Positions 49,638 to 61,612 are shown, numbered from the stretch's first letter. The stretch: DNA of 64,000 nt from Dichotomocladium elegans (GCA_025716815.1 JAIXMN010000024.1:310001-374000), one strand, 5' to 3'. Notes: generated by a model not told the origin, from the sequence alone. Numbers and translations: made by a program.

Positions 49638-50787
49638 ATGACCATGGATTTTCACCAACCGTCCACTCGCTCATCCTTATCTGAGAACACCATCCATCAA
49701 CCCAAAGACGGTGATGTTGACGATGAAATTATTCCTTTGACAGGTATTACCGAGCCCGGGGCCACTCCCTCTCCACGTGTTCTTCATGGGACAAGCCCCT
49801 TCGCTGAATCATTGAGGGCCTTCCGGTACAATGTAGGTCGTCTGTTGCTTTGAGCTTGCATCATTTCTTCTTCTCTGAACAAGAGCAATAGAACCGCGAA
49901 TTCCTCGCAGAGTTTATTAGCACCCTCATTCTTGTCTTGTTCATTGACGGTGTATCCGCTGAGCAAACCCTCATCGCTGGAAGCCAAAAGTCGTGGCTTA
50001 CCTCGTCTCTAGGAACGGGTGCGTTTGACAAAAAGGACAGCGTTCACTGCAGCTCCTAACATTCATACTCTTCTTCAAAGGTCTGGCGGTACTGTTTGCT
50101 ATCAGCGTATCGGGCCATATTTCGGTATAGTTTCATGGATGGGGCGCTCGCTGCTATCTCAACATCGGATTGCAATAATCTTAGTAACGTTACATCGTTC
50201 TATGCCTCATTTAGGGCGCTCATATCAACCCGGCGGTCACTTTGACATTCTGGGCCTTTTCTGGCTTTCCGACTCGGAAAGTGCCCATCTACTTTGCAGC
50301 CCAGTTCCTAGGTGCTTTCTTTGGTGCTGCCCTTCTCTACGCGGTCATCTGGCCAGCATTGAATGAGTTTGATGGTGGCGAACGCCAGATTCTTGGTGAG
50401 CACGGCACGGCCGGTATCTTTGCCACCTATCCGCCCCTTTACGTCGGTGTTGGTGCTGCAGTTGCATCTGAGATTATCGGGACCGCCCTGTTGCTGCTTC
50501 TAATCATGGTAACCGGCCACCCCAACAATATGCCTTTCCACTCTTCCCAGGGCGTTTTCATTGCTTGTGGCCTAATGATCATCTCCATGGGCCTTGGTTA
50601 CACATCCGGCTTCTCGCTGAATCCCGCCCGCGATATCGGACCCCGCCTTTTCACGGCTATCGCGGGTTGGGGCACTGGCGTGTTTTCGATCCGGGACTAC
50701 TATGCCCTGATTCCCATGTTCGCACCTCTTGTTGGTGGCCTTCTGGGAGGCATGACATACAGTATCTTCATCGATCATGCCACCTAA
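49638..50787 (+). CDS. Aquaglyceroporin (MIP family)
   Basis: Membrane channel for water and glycerol. The first exon (MTMDFHQPSTRSSLSENT, ending AFRYN) is a hydrophilic N-terminal tail. Exon 2 starts REFLAEFISTLILVLFIDGV (helix 1) and ends SSLGT. Exon 3 encodes GLAVLFAISVSGHIS (helix 2). The last exon starts GAHINPAVTLTFWAFSGFPT with the first NPA loop, and later GYTSGFSLNPARDIGPRLFT with the second. The Asp right after the second NPAR and the long loop before helix 4 (ALNEFDGGERQILGEHGTAG) mark the glycerol-facilitator branch rather than strict aquaporins. Six helices are traceable, and the protein ends SIFIDHAT. There is no long Fps1-type N-terminal regulatory domain. Likely role: glycerol flux and osmotic balance. 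Confidence 0.92.
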
Positions 50788-53084
50788 AGGAATGATCAAC
50801 CCTCGCGTGCTTCTTTCGCAGCTCTTAACTGTCCGCAGCTCCGGCCAGCGTCCCCTCTTTCCCCCTCCCCCAGTCCATTTTATTATTCTAGGACATGTAA
50901 ATAAATCCAACCTTTGCGCTAGAGCTCCACTGGTAGTGACAACGCCCTGTGTTGCATAAACTCAGGCCTTTTTGTACCATCTCACATGTTTATTGTGACC
51001 AACCCGTACCGATCCCATTCTGCTAATTTAGCATGTCTGCAAGATAGATAAAGTGTCTCTCTCTCTCTCTCTCCCTAGCTAGTTCAAATTCAACAAATCA
51101 CTCGGAGCTGTATGTGTGACTAAGGAAGCGCAACGGTTCGTGTGTCCAGTTTCGTGGAAAACACGCTGCTAGACGACTGACTCCCTGGGCAAGTTGATGC
51201 TAACCGAGTCTGATTTCTTCTTTAGGTTGTCAAGGGCTCTTTAACCAAAGCCATACAAGGGATTTTACATAATTGAATGTTCTCGGGCTACTGGAACCGT
51301 GGCCTTGACTTGGACAAGACCATTTTGTATCTTGGAAAAGGGGCATTCCTTCTCTATATATGGATAAGCAAAATTTTGTCTGCGACGGTTTGCTGGCTCG
51401 TCAAATGCACCAGCATTTGCTTATTCGGGTCCCGTCACCGACATGGACGACATAAGTGCTAAACGCTCAGTAGAGATCAAGCCTTTGGACATCCCGGTAA
51501 ACGTCAGACTCGCAACGCAGTGCACACTCCCACTTATCACTAGCTGGTAGGAGCGGTCAAATTCAAACAGAGTTACGGATACCGTCACAAGAGACGTTCA
51601 GAAAGAAACCCAGCTTTCCTCCTCCCTCTAAGATTTAGTAAGTATCATAATGAAAATGGGGGAGAGGGGCGCGAAACGGCACTTGCTCCTTTTCGGTGAT
51701 CGAGTATCACATCCTCTAGGTTCAAATAGGTCCTTTGCTTTGATCGGATATCATTTCTAGTTTTTATACTCATTATCAACACCCCTGCCACCCTCCCCCC
51801 CGAAAAGCCATACGTTAGGGTGGGAACTGATCTAACGCGTATGCATTTCTGGAAGGAAAAAACAAGTACGCGCTCTAAAAAAAAACAGTGAGGATGAGTA
51901 CGTTCATCTGCTTAATTTTTGGTCGGATAGGTCCAGTAGATTAGTGTTCCTTAGCATTAGGAATCAAACAATTTTGATTCGAGCATTTGATCGAAGCGAT
52001 CAGGGCGTATTTACGATTTCTGTCACTAATTGGTATCGTGCGCTCTCTGTTGAATAGGGCAGAATGCTGTCGATATGCAGAAAACTCTCCCCTTTAAGTG
52101 AAAACAAAATGACTCTTCAATCGGTGAGAAAACAGAAACGCAAAGTTACTTGGGACTGATATAGAAATACTCCACGTTTTTGAGCTGCTATCAGAGACAA
52201 TGCTCGCTTGGAACCAAACAATTTAGTGCCACGAGATGTTGCCATACATAATAACTTCTGGACCACTCATCGGGATGCCGAAGTGCAGCTGGCACTCCCA
52301 AACAGGATAATAACAAATGCTCAATTCAAAGAATATAGTGACGGACCTTGTACCGCTCTTTGCTACCGTACAATCTGTCTGTTGCCTGTTTCTCCAGCTA
52401 TGGCCATAGAGCTTCTATGACGTCGATGCTCATATCGTGAGCACATGCAAGAGAAGGTTGAACTACCTGCAGAAAACAGCATCAGATTTGTGCAGATAAA
52501 CCGAGGCCTCCTTGTCACGTGGTATCCTCCTTCCTCAAAGCTTATACTTACCTCATCTATCTCCGAGGCAGAGACATAACTCTCGAATAAAGTGCTCTGC
52601 TTGCCTCATTTGACATTGTGAATAGCTTGGGCTTGTGTAACTTTTTTTTTCTTTTGTGTAATCGACTCCCAAGGTATATTTCGAATCCCGGGTTATGACA
52701 GTAGTGTGTACCTGGAGCAGGTGTGATAAAGAGCCTGTACTAAACCGCTGATTTCGTTCCATAGGGAAGTCTATTTGAGCGCCCTGAAGACTTATACTAA
52801 AACAAAAACGATTTTCTATGTTGAGATCACGCCTCAGCATTTTCGGCTTCCAATGTTACGCAAATAAGAGGACTCCTCTCTAATAATAGAAATATCCAAT
52901 TCTATTCGCAGCGGAGCGAGCGTGCATCACCGAACAACAACAACAAAAAAAAGGCCAATCTCTTTGACTCTGAACAATCAACTCACCTTTCCTTTCCTTC
53001 CTTTCCAGTTTGTAATCCCTTCTTCCTTGCCCCTTCCCCTTGGCAAACTTCCTCCACTTCCGCTCTTTTCATATATCCATTCTA
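50788..53084. other. Gene-free interval of about 2.3 kb
   Basis: Contains a CT microsatellite (51055-51074) and only short, featureless open frames (51277-51462, 52208-52420, 52553-52840). I see no transposon ends or tRNA. The last 150 nt are C/T-rich and should be the protease promoter. Confidence 0.5.
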
Positions 53085-54404
53085 ATGCGCCCTGTTCTAT
53101 ATACTCTGGCAGCACTCGCCACTGTAGTTCTCAGTGCTTTTGCCGGAACTGAGGGGACTATCCGATACCCTCTTACCCGCGTAGCTCGTCGCAACCTTCC
53201 TGACGACGATGCACGACTGTACCGTAACCTATTTCATCCTGTACGATATGATGTGAACCTGGACAACACGCGACCGCTTGCTGGATCAGTACCATTACTT
53301 AACGACCTTGAGCTCTACGAAGTTGCCATCAATATTTCGATTGGTACACCCGATCAACACTTTCTGCTGCTCTTCGACACCGGCAGCGCAGATACCTGGG
53401 TACCATCTATGGCCTGCAGCGGCAGCGATGGATGTCTTTCAGGATCGCAGTTTGACTCGACTCGTTCGTCGACCTATCATGCTACTCCATATCCTCTCAA
53501 CATCACCTACGGCAGTGGGAATGCGCTCGGCGATTACTTTGTAGATACCATCCGTGTGGGAGACTTGACGCTCGACAAGCAGGTTCTTGCCAAGGTCCAC
53601 ATCAACAAGGGTCCAATTGCGCAGCAGAACACTACGGCTCAGGGCAACAGCAGCAGCAATGGCGGCGGCGGTGAACAGTATATCCTGGACGGCATCTTTG
53701 GCGCAGGTTATCCAGGAGGGACAATCATGCACCAGCGGTTCAGGAAATCCTACTATCCTGTCCCGTTTGCACTATGGCAAGCAAAGAAAATAGCCAGACC
53801 GCTTTTCTCAGTCTATATTGGCGAATCAGAAAACACCGAATGGTGCGGTGAGGTCGTTTTTGGTGATATCAATAAAGCCAAGATGACAGGCGACATTGTG
53901 TACACTGATGTAACGACCTTCGTTGACAAGGCGTCAAGCTTGCCTGTTCATAAACGATGGAGTGCATGGGTTGAGGGATTCCAAATTGGCAATGCCAAGT
54001 TCAAGTTTGTCTTGCCCGGTCAACCATTCACCATCGATACAGGTTCCAATTTCATGTACCTTCCGCCTAATCTTGCGAGACAGTTGGCAAAAACAATGGC
54101 ACCCGACTACAAGGAGATCGATAACCAGTTTATCGTGGACTGCAGCATGCTAGAGGATAATTCAGATTTCTTGATTGTGTTCCCTGCATCGGGAATCCCT
54201 GGCCGGTCGGTGTTCATCAAAGTGCCGTTCAAGAACCTGGTTGGTCGGCGTGAGGAAGACAACCAATGCGTTCTGTTTTTCGTACCTTCGGAGCACTATT
54301 ACATTTTGGGCAACATGCTTCTCCGCAATTTTGTCACTGTTTATGACTTTGGACACCATCGGATCGGATTTGCCCCCGCTGCTATTAATTCGGGTAGTGA
54401 TTGA
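53085..54404 (+). CDS. Secreted pepsin-like aspartic protease (family A1)
   Basis: Intronless gene of 439 aa from the Met at 53085, which opens a signal peptide (MRPVLYTLAALATVVLSAFA); an in-frame Met at 53040 adds 15 less suitable residues. A propeptide of ~70 residues follows (RYPLTRVARRNLPDDDARLY). The mature enzyme starts before LYEVAINISIGTPDQHFLLL. The first catalytic site is LLFDTGSADTWVPS, and the flap is NITYGSGNALGDY. The second site is FTIDTGSNFMYLPP, with Ser-Asn where most pepsins have Thr-Thr/Ser. YYILGNMLLRNFVTVYDFGH and RIGFAP close the fold. A Gly/Ser/Asn-rich insertion (QGNSSSNGGGGEQY) sits before GIFGAGYPGG. Cys pairs and several N-x-S/T sites fit an extracellular protein. 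The OPT transporter gene follows on the same strand. Confidence 0.94.
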   Translation: MRPVLYTLAALATVVLSAFAGTEGTIRYPLTRVARRNLPDDDARLYRNLFHPVRYDVNLDNTRPLAGSVPLLNDLELYEVAINISIGTPDQHFLLLFDTGSADTWVPSMACSGSDGCLSGSQFDSTRSSTYHATPYPLNITYGSGNALGDYFVDTIRVGDLTLDKQVLAKVHINKGPIAQQNTTAQGNSSSNGGGGEQYILDGIFGAGYPGGTIMHQRFRKSYYPVPFALWQAKKIARPLFSVYIGESENTEWCGEVVFGDINKAKMTGDIVYTDVTTFVDKASSLPVHKRWSAWVEGFQIGNAKFKFVLPGQPFTIDTGSNFMYLPPNLARQLAKTMAPDYKEIDNQFIVDCSMLEDNSDFLIVFPASGIPGRSVFIKVPFKNLVGRREEDNQCVLFFVPSEHYYILGNMLLRNFVTVYDFGHHRIGFAPAAINSGSD

Positions 54405-54856
54405 TAATAATAATGACTTGTTTCCAGAAACATAGACAGAGAGAGGCACACGTACACGCACGCAGATGCACGATTTTGTGCTCGACTGACAGTGGATATA
54501 TCACAGGAGATGTTAAAAGATGTAAAGGAGGAAGCTCGTGAGGGGGTTCGCGGGGAGACGAGTCTGTGTCGGTTGGTTTGCTTCTCTTGGGTTTTTCGAC
54601 ATAAATCCGCCCTTTCCAGACCTCACACATCCGACCATCTCCCCCCCCTTTTGCAACCGCGTGTGTGTGTGTGTGTGTGTGCGTGCGTGCGCGGGTGTGT
54701 GCGGGTGTGTGTGTGCGCGCGCGCCAAAGGACTCTCCTCTATGCACATAGACCCATTTCAGATTCATAGGTTGCCTCTTTCCCCTCTCTTTCTCTCTCTC
54801 TCTCTTCCCATCATTTCTTTCTTCGTCACCCATCCCCCCTTTCCCTTTCTTCCTGC
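54405..54856. other. Intergenic region between protease and OPT transporter genes
   Basis: About 450 nt, dominated by an alternating GT/GC tract (54659-54722) and a CT tract (54781-54807) just before the OPT start. No gene is seen. Confidence 0.5.
54659..54722. repeat. Alternating purine-pyrimidine GT/GC tract
   Basis: About 64 nt of GTGTGT interspersed with GCGTGCGCG ending in GCGCGCGCGCC. Such sequence can adopt Z-DNA. It lies between a protease stop and a peptide transporter start. Confidence 0.75.
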
Positions 54857-57674
54857 ATGGACGGTGTGAAAGAAAAGAAAGACGATCCAGTCAGGACGCC
54901 AGAGGTCTATTATGCCACACCATCCTCAATAGGAGATAAGCTGGACAAGTCAACCATTGATGGTCCAAATGGCATTGCGGACGAGAGAGACGAGGATATT
55001 CGAATTGTTAACGAGCTAGCATCCATGGATGATGATCCAACGCTTCCGTGCCTCACGTTCCGTTCGGTCTTGATTGGTTCGGTAAGTAAAAGAGTCATGC
55101 GGTTGATGTGTCTGTCGGTGGCCCATGCAATAAGCATGGCATAGGGCACGCATATACACGCACACACACCAGTTGAGCTTACTAAATTTTAGCTACTTGC
55201 CTGTTTGAGCGCGTCCGTTTTCCAACTGATGCTTTTTAAACCGGTCGGGTTGCCGCTTTCGAACACGTTCATGTTGATGGTAGCTTACGCAGTTGGAAAC
55301 GCATGGGCGTGCTATTTCCCGAACAGGGCCTGGCTGAATCCAGGCCCTTTCAATGTGAAAGAACATACTTGTATCTACGTTATGGTGTCGGCAGCGAACA
55401 CATCTGCCTATGCGACATACATCCTCTCTGCCCAGCAGCTGTATTACGCCGACCCGCCCTCGCCAGCAGGTTCGATCTTTTTGCTTTTTGCAACTCAAAT
55501 CGTCGGATACGGGATTGCGGGGCAGCTTCGCCATTTCCTCGTCTATCCCGCCAACATGATCTGGCCAACCTCGCTCCCAACCGTTTCGCTCCTGCGCACG
55601 CTCAACTCAAGCAAGGACGAGGCTCGCTGGCGGACTCGTTTCTTCTTCGTGGTATTCCTCGTCATGTTCGTGTACGAGTTCATTCCGCAATACATGTTCC
55701 CACTTCTTGGCGGGATCTCCATATTTTGCCTCGCCAATCCTGGCTCGGTGTGGTTCCAGCGGCTGTTTGGCGGGCTTGCCGTCAACGAGGGCCTGGGGAT
55801 TCTTCAGCTCAGTTTCGACTGGAATTACCTTTCCACCATGGATCCTTTGGTGCTACCCCTCTGGGTGCAGCTCAACGTTTTTGGTGGCATTCTTCTCATG
55901 TGGCTGATCCATCCCCTGATCTTTCATTTTAACCTGTGGGATGCACAACGGTATCCGTTCCTGTCAAACTCGCTTTTCTTATTCAACGAGACTTCTGGAA
56001 CGGCCGGGGTGTATCCTCAGCACTTGGTTCTGAACCCTGACAACTCGCTCAATGAGACAAAGCTCCACGAGGTCGGTCCACCGAGCTTCACAGCCACTTC
56101 AGCTCTCAGCTACGTTTTTATCAATTTTGCGGTCACCGCCAGCATCACCCACGTCGCCCTTTTCTATGGCAAGGACATCTGGAAAACGATTCGCAGCACG
56201 ATCTGGAACAAAGCCGACAAAACCGCTAATGATGGAGCGGAGGACGATATTCACATGCGGTTAATGCGGGCTTACAAAGAGGTAATCTTTTTTATAAACA
56301 GACGCACATGCAGGAAGCTCTGAAAAAGAAACATTGATACTGATGGCTATTCCGTACTCCTTCCACTGCCTTCACACCCCCACCCCTGCATACAGGTACC
56401 GGCATGGTGGTATTATCTCCTTTTCGCCATTGGTATTGGCCTTAACATTGGCATAGCATATGTCAACCACAGCCAGCTGCCGTGGTGGGCGGTTTTGGTT
56501 GCCATTACCATTTCAGGAGTCCTCTCGCTTCCTCTCAACCTGATCACTGCTGTAACCGGGACCGGATTCGGACTCAATGTCTTTGCCGAAATGATATGCG
56601 GATTCATGTTGCCAGGACTACCAGGTATGACCTTCTCAGATTCGGCAATGGTAATGTTATCTCCTCCCTCATTCCCGATCACCGATTTAGTTGCGAACAT
56701 GTATTTCAAAACTCTCGGATTCAATACCCTTAGCCAGGCGGGATTGATGGCAAAGGATCTTAAGGTTGGCCACTATCTCAAGGTTCCACCGCGCGTCGTG
56801 TTTATAAATCAAATCATCGGCACTATCTTGGGATGCTTATTTAACTACATCGTGAATGAAGTATGCTATTTCCTTTTTCGATTGGATCATTGCTAACGTG
56901 CATATATATATCTTCTGATTGCATATAGAACATTGTGAAAAACGAACGTGAGATTCTCTTGAACCCAATAGGAAGTAATATCTGGAATGGTGCTACTCCT
57001 CAGGCACGTTAACGGATGATGTAGAAGAAGAAAGGGGAGGGGGGGAGGGGATACATAGGGGTGGGGGAGAAAAGAGAAGGAAGGCCCTTGCTGATATGTA
57101 ATTACATTCGTTGTAGGTCATCAATTCTGCTGCAATCACTTGGGGAGCCATTGGACCTATGGCCATGTTTGGACCGCAATCGCGCTACTACCTTATTCTG
57201 TGGGCCTTTGTCATAGGGTTCTTCCTGCCCGTGCCGTTTTGGCTCCTCCACAGACACTTTCCTAACAAGGGCTTTGATAAAGTCACTATTCCTATGGTGC
57301 TTGTCGGACTGTGTACACTTCCTGGAGCGGCCTCATCTTACATTACCGTATGTTTTGCTCTGGTTATGGTCTCTCAGGGGTACCTTAAACGTTATCATCG
57401 AGAGCGGTTTGTAAAATACAACTACCTTGTCTCGACTGCGCTGGACTCTGCTACATCGCTCATGGTGTTCTTCATTGCATTTGCCCTGCATGGCGCAGCA
57501 GATGGAGTAATCCACGAGTTTCCGGTCTGGTGGGGTAACCGACGAGGTAAAAAAATAAAAAATAAAAAGGAAGCAAGTGGAGACTTGGTCCATATCTTAA
57601 CCCCATCCTCCTCATACTTTTTTTTGATAGATGCCAAATATGTTGACTACTGCTGTCTTGAGTGTACTTCGTAA
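54857..57674 (+). CDS. Oligopeptide transporter, OPT family
   Basis: Proton-coupled importer of small peptides (or related ligands such as glutathione) in the plasma membrane. Exons 54857-55081, 55193-56281, 56396-56860, 56929-57003, 57117-57546 and 57631-57674 join in frame to 775 aa, normal OPT length. After a hydrophilic N-terminus with DDDPTLPCLTFRSVLIGS come about 14-16 hydrophobic segments. Family motifs: MFPLLGGISIFCLANPGSVW, GGLAVNEGLGILQLSFDWNY, NLITAVTGTGFGLNVFAEMI (the conserved GxGxxxN-E), CGFMLPGLPG and VINSAAITWGAIGP. The C-terminus YVDYCCLECTS resembles the usual OPT tail. The intron at 57004-57116 has a GC donor; all others are GT-AG. Placement behind a secreted protease suggests coordinated peptide scavenging, which is inference. 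Confidence 0.93.
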
Positions 57675-59299
57675 ACGACTACCCTTTTTTTTTTTATAGA
57701 GGAGCCTTGCTCTGGACATACTACTAAACTCTTATAAACATCTCTCTCGTCTCCCATGCTCTACGTACATCATAGTCTGCCGTAAAGCATATCTAATGAG
57801 CTCACCATTTTGCTAGTAGCGAAATCAATAGTTTGAAAGGACATATTGATGATAGTGCCATAACAAGGTCTGCGCCCATATGACATACGCACACACATAC
57901 ACACACGCTTGTTGTTCAAGAGATATAATGCAACTCCCATCTGCATCCGGAAAGAATAAAGCATCATCCAACCCTGCTAGCCCCCACTGCTTTACGTACA
58001 GGACGCTCACCGTACTATACCTAGGAACCTTTTAAGATTGGTTGGTGTATCCACTCTCATGTGCATGGACCCCCTTCCTTGCTTTACATGTGTATATATG
58101 CCCCTTGATCATTCAACAACAACTTCTTTCAATTTTTGTAAATTATAAACCAGGTTTTGTTGCCACAAATCAAAATGGGGAAAGAAGGGGGAGAGAAGGG
58201 ACGAAGGCGAACTCATGGCTTCAGAAACTACCCCCTCCTCCGCGCCAAGGGAACGCCGTATGCAATCGAATCCATGCTGTCCGTCGCTCTTTCTCCAAAG
58301 AAAAAAGAAAGAAACGCGTTGATAGATTAACTCTATCGGTTTACTGTGTATACGTTCGATACCTTGCTCATCTATAGGACCTTTCTATCTCAATACTATT
58401 TAGTGGCAGACATGGGTCGGTCAGTGGGCATAGGAATTCTCTTTTCATTGCATAAGCCAAAACTTCAGATATGTCTTTCATTCAAAAGGCCGAGTTGAAC
58501 TTTTTGGTTTTTATCAGGAAACGAATGCTTCTCTTGCGATGTAGCGGGGGTTTGCTCTTTCCTTTGGAATAGCCGGGGAAAAAAAAAGGACCATAGCGGG
58601 AATGTCGCCTCACCCCCTTCCCCCCAATGGTCGGGACACTTTTTTCCTTCCCTCGGAAGCACTTGTACTTTATTTCTCAATATTATATAAAATGGCCGTG
58701 TCAACAGGTAGAAAGATGTCGTTAGTCAACAGAAAACATCCTCTTTACAACTTGACTCACCGACCCTGCTCACACCAAGCGTATTTAGATGGGTACATGG
58801 CGATCACCATGGCGGAGGGATCGAGTGATATGCCAAGAGCAGCGGCCGGGCGAACGCGGGGTCAAGGAAGGCGAAGCAAAAAAAAAAAGAGAGAGAGAGA
58901 GCCCGTGCTGCTGTGCGCCACGGGCTAACATTAAAACCATTACTGCATCAAACCTGTTGTCTCATATCAATGAAGATGCGTGTAACTATGCATTATTTCA
59001 ATAATAAACAGACATACACTTTACAGAGCTCTTTATCATCTATTTCGCCAGTGAGTTGTTCTATTCAATCTGACAAGTGACCATTCATAGATCGTAATTA
59101 TAAAGGTCCGACCTAATACTGCATGACTGCGCATAGGAGTAATCCTCTTTATATCTCAACAAATCCTTTCAACATATCCAAAGAAGATCTGGGATCCGAG
59201 CTCAAATATCCATATCCATATTCATACATACCGTGATGGTCTTTTTAGAATTATCACAAGACGGATCATAGTTCCCCCCTCCCCCAATACGACAGTAAA
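57675..59299. other. Intergenic region downstream of the OPT gene
   Basis: About 1.6 kb with no established gene. It contains the second copy of the diverged duplicated segment (58698-58870). Other open frames (58042-58377, 58465-58704) have no recognisable features. Confidence 0.45.
58698..58870. repeat. Diverged duplicated segment, copy 2 (partner at 32926-33078)
   Basis: Starts GTGTCAACAGGTAGAAAGAT and includes CATGGCGATCACCATGG (58796-58812), the counterpart of the palindrome in copy 1. In the plus frame it is open (VSTGRKMSLVNRKHPLYNLT and on), whereas copy 1 has a TGA at the aligned Leu position. Confidence 0.55.
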
Positions 59300-59319
59300 C
59301 TAGACAGCTGTAAGAATGA

Positions 59320-60262
59320 GAGACGAATGCTTCGAAATCGCTCAATTTTAAGCTCACTCATTCGGGTCGTCAGTGGCTCGCTTTCCAAGAACCTATTATG
59401 CTTTAATTTGCTCTTTACAGTCGATCAAAACTGTTCAATAGGACTGAGGTCAGGTGAGTAGGATAGAAGATAGACGCATCGATATCCTCGAGACTCGATG
59501 TATTTAGAGCTATCTTCAGCTTTATGAATAGATGCACTATCCATTACTAAATAACGGCCCTTCATATGTCCATACTTATCCATTTCTTCCATGGTAGCCT
59601 TAAGAAACTTGAGATAATGTCCAGTTCCAGTTCCTTTGCTTGCAGCTTCGGAGTGTCCCGCTCTTTTTCTTTAACGAGTGGTGCGGACGCCTCAAGCTAC
59701 ATTTAATTAAACGTGATGCCGAAATTGGCTCCGAGATGGTTAGTTGTTTTCTCTCTGGTTTTTAGCACTGTAACCACTGCACAAGTCCCTTTCTTGGTCC
59801 ATGTCATGCTGCGCTTCATGCTAACATGGAAGCCAGACTCAAGAAAAACACGGTTTTTCTAAAATGAATGCCCGTCATATCCCATCAGAGCACACAGTCA
59901 AGGCAATCTTGGATCTTTTGGCGCTATTATTCCTGTCTACAGGCTGAAACCGACCCTTTTTGTGTGACAAGTTGCATTCATTTTTCATAAATCGATGGGG
60001 TGTCGTTTTCGATACTCCAAGTCCATCAAATCTATGGAGCAACTGATGGATTCGTATTAATCCATTCTAAAACGGAACTTGTATACTTTTCGTAGAGAAT
60101 ACGTGAACGACTTTTGCTTCTGCGTTCCTTAAAGATGCTGTCAAGGCCCTTTTCGCACTGTGAGGCCTATCGCTGAGCTGATCGAACATGGATTCCTAGC
60201 TGTTTTGCAGCAGCTGATGCACTCGAGGCTTTCTTAAACGTCAATTTAAAAAATCTGAACTT
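59320..60262 (-). mobile_element. Decayed Tc1/mariner-like DDE transposase relic
   Basis: On the minus strand, conceptual translation reads from a helix-turn-helix start (FKKASSASAAAKQLGIHVRS, near 60170-60240) through SMTWTKKGTCAVVTVLKTRE and FLKATMEEMDKYGHMKGRYL to a DDE core. The core keeps VMDSASIHKAEDSSKYIESR and SYSPDLSPIEQF, followed by KSKLKHNRFLESEPL. These match transposases widespread in Mucorales. It is broken: TGA replaces the expected Trp after SPIEQF, another stop follows AQR near the HTH, the first catalytic Asp region reads FLESGF, and frameshifts occur around 59680-59990. It is therefore non-autonomous and old. I did not find convincing terminal inverted repeats. Confidence 0.8.
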
Positions 60263-61612
60263 CTATTTGCCTGTGTATATAATGTAGCCGCGCTTAACGT
60301 GTGCTTCTTCTTTCATCTGGATGTCTATTATCCTTTCGCGTGAGGATATGCGTAGCAGCAACAAGGTCAGGGTTACCCCTACAAGATAGACTACGTTGAT
60401 AATCTGTATGAGAACAAACGGATTGAAGAGAGTGCATTTCCGCATAGTTCATAGGTTCAGGGCCGCTATGCTCATCAACGACACAGCCTTGCCGATCGCC
60501 ATAAAAAATAGGTTGCTCATTTCAGAATGCAAAATGGATATAGAAACGGAAGCTTTTTTTGTGCGACATCCTTCGCCGCACAGGCGTAAAGATTTCTGTG
60601 TGATCTTGCCATTTCAGAAAACGGTATGCACACCATTTCCCAAAACCAAAGGTTGCACGCCGCCCAATTCTGAGGTCGTTAGATGGCAGTCATAGAAGTC
60701 GCTTCTGCTAAAAATTCTCTGCATAAGATAACAAATCGAATCTTGCATACACGGAAACAAGTCGGTCGCAAATTGATCTCTTTAAAAGTATCCAGCTTTT
60801 CGGAAATGAACAATTATTATTCCTTACTATGATGGGCAGGGGCCCTGGCATTGATGAGCATAGCTATCCTAAATCTATCGACTATGTCGCCGATGAGGAA
60901 ATACACTCTCCTCAAACCGTATGTTGTCATACTGTATACTTAACCTGGTGTATCTTGCATGAGCAAGCCTGCGCTTGTTGCTGCGCATGTCCCGAATGGA
61001 GAGAATACAGTCAACATTCGCTTCTAACCGTTGAGCTCGGTCAGGCGCAAATGCCGCCGACAAACTGACTACCATAACCCAGATTGGATGATCGTGCTCA
61101 TAGAGTAGAGGTTAGCTACATTATCCTATTCTCCACCTGTTCAAATAATAGCTGGTTTTGTCCATCGAACCAGCAATCTTGCAAGAAATAGGGCTTTTGG
61201 AACTCTACAGTAAGCTAGATAGACAGGATTTTCTAACATATCCCTTGCGGTGGCTCTTGACATGCAAGCATATCCTCCGTGGTCTTTGGGGAAGATGGTG
61301 TCCTCCCAGCAAGGTTTCAGAGAGGAAGTTCTACACAGGTGTCTGCAACTCGTGGAAGGCCAAGCTCACCTGAATCAGAGCAGCGGAACATGAGATCGCG
61401 GCGGGCAAGACCAGGAAGACCACATCAGGCGGGATCGAGACGGCCATGGCCCCGACAAATACTCTTTCCGCGTCAGTTATCGCTGACGCATTCAGGATAA
61501 CCACCGTCGTCAGGGATAAGCTCTCTTCCGTTGGAAGAACGGTGTGCTGTGTAAGTCCAGGGGTGTGATGAAGGAATAGAGTTTGCTGTTGACTAACATA
61601 CTTTTGATCCAT
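60263..61612 (-). pseudogene. Possible decayed membrane-protein gene beside the transposase relic
   Basis: On the minus strand several protein-like pieces occur in different frames with scattered stops: SIPPDVVFLVLPAAISCSAA (61399-61460), MLENPVYLAYCRVPKALFLA (about 61170-61230), MTTYGLRRVYFLIGDIVDRF (about 60870-60930), then MAIGKAVSLMSIAALNL and TLFNPFVLIQIINVVYLVGV (60380-60520). Several are hydrophobic enough to be membrane helices. Either this is a gene with many short exons or a pseudogene interrupted by decay; stop codons within the last pieces favour decay. The family is not recognised. Confidence 0.3.
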
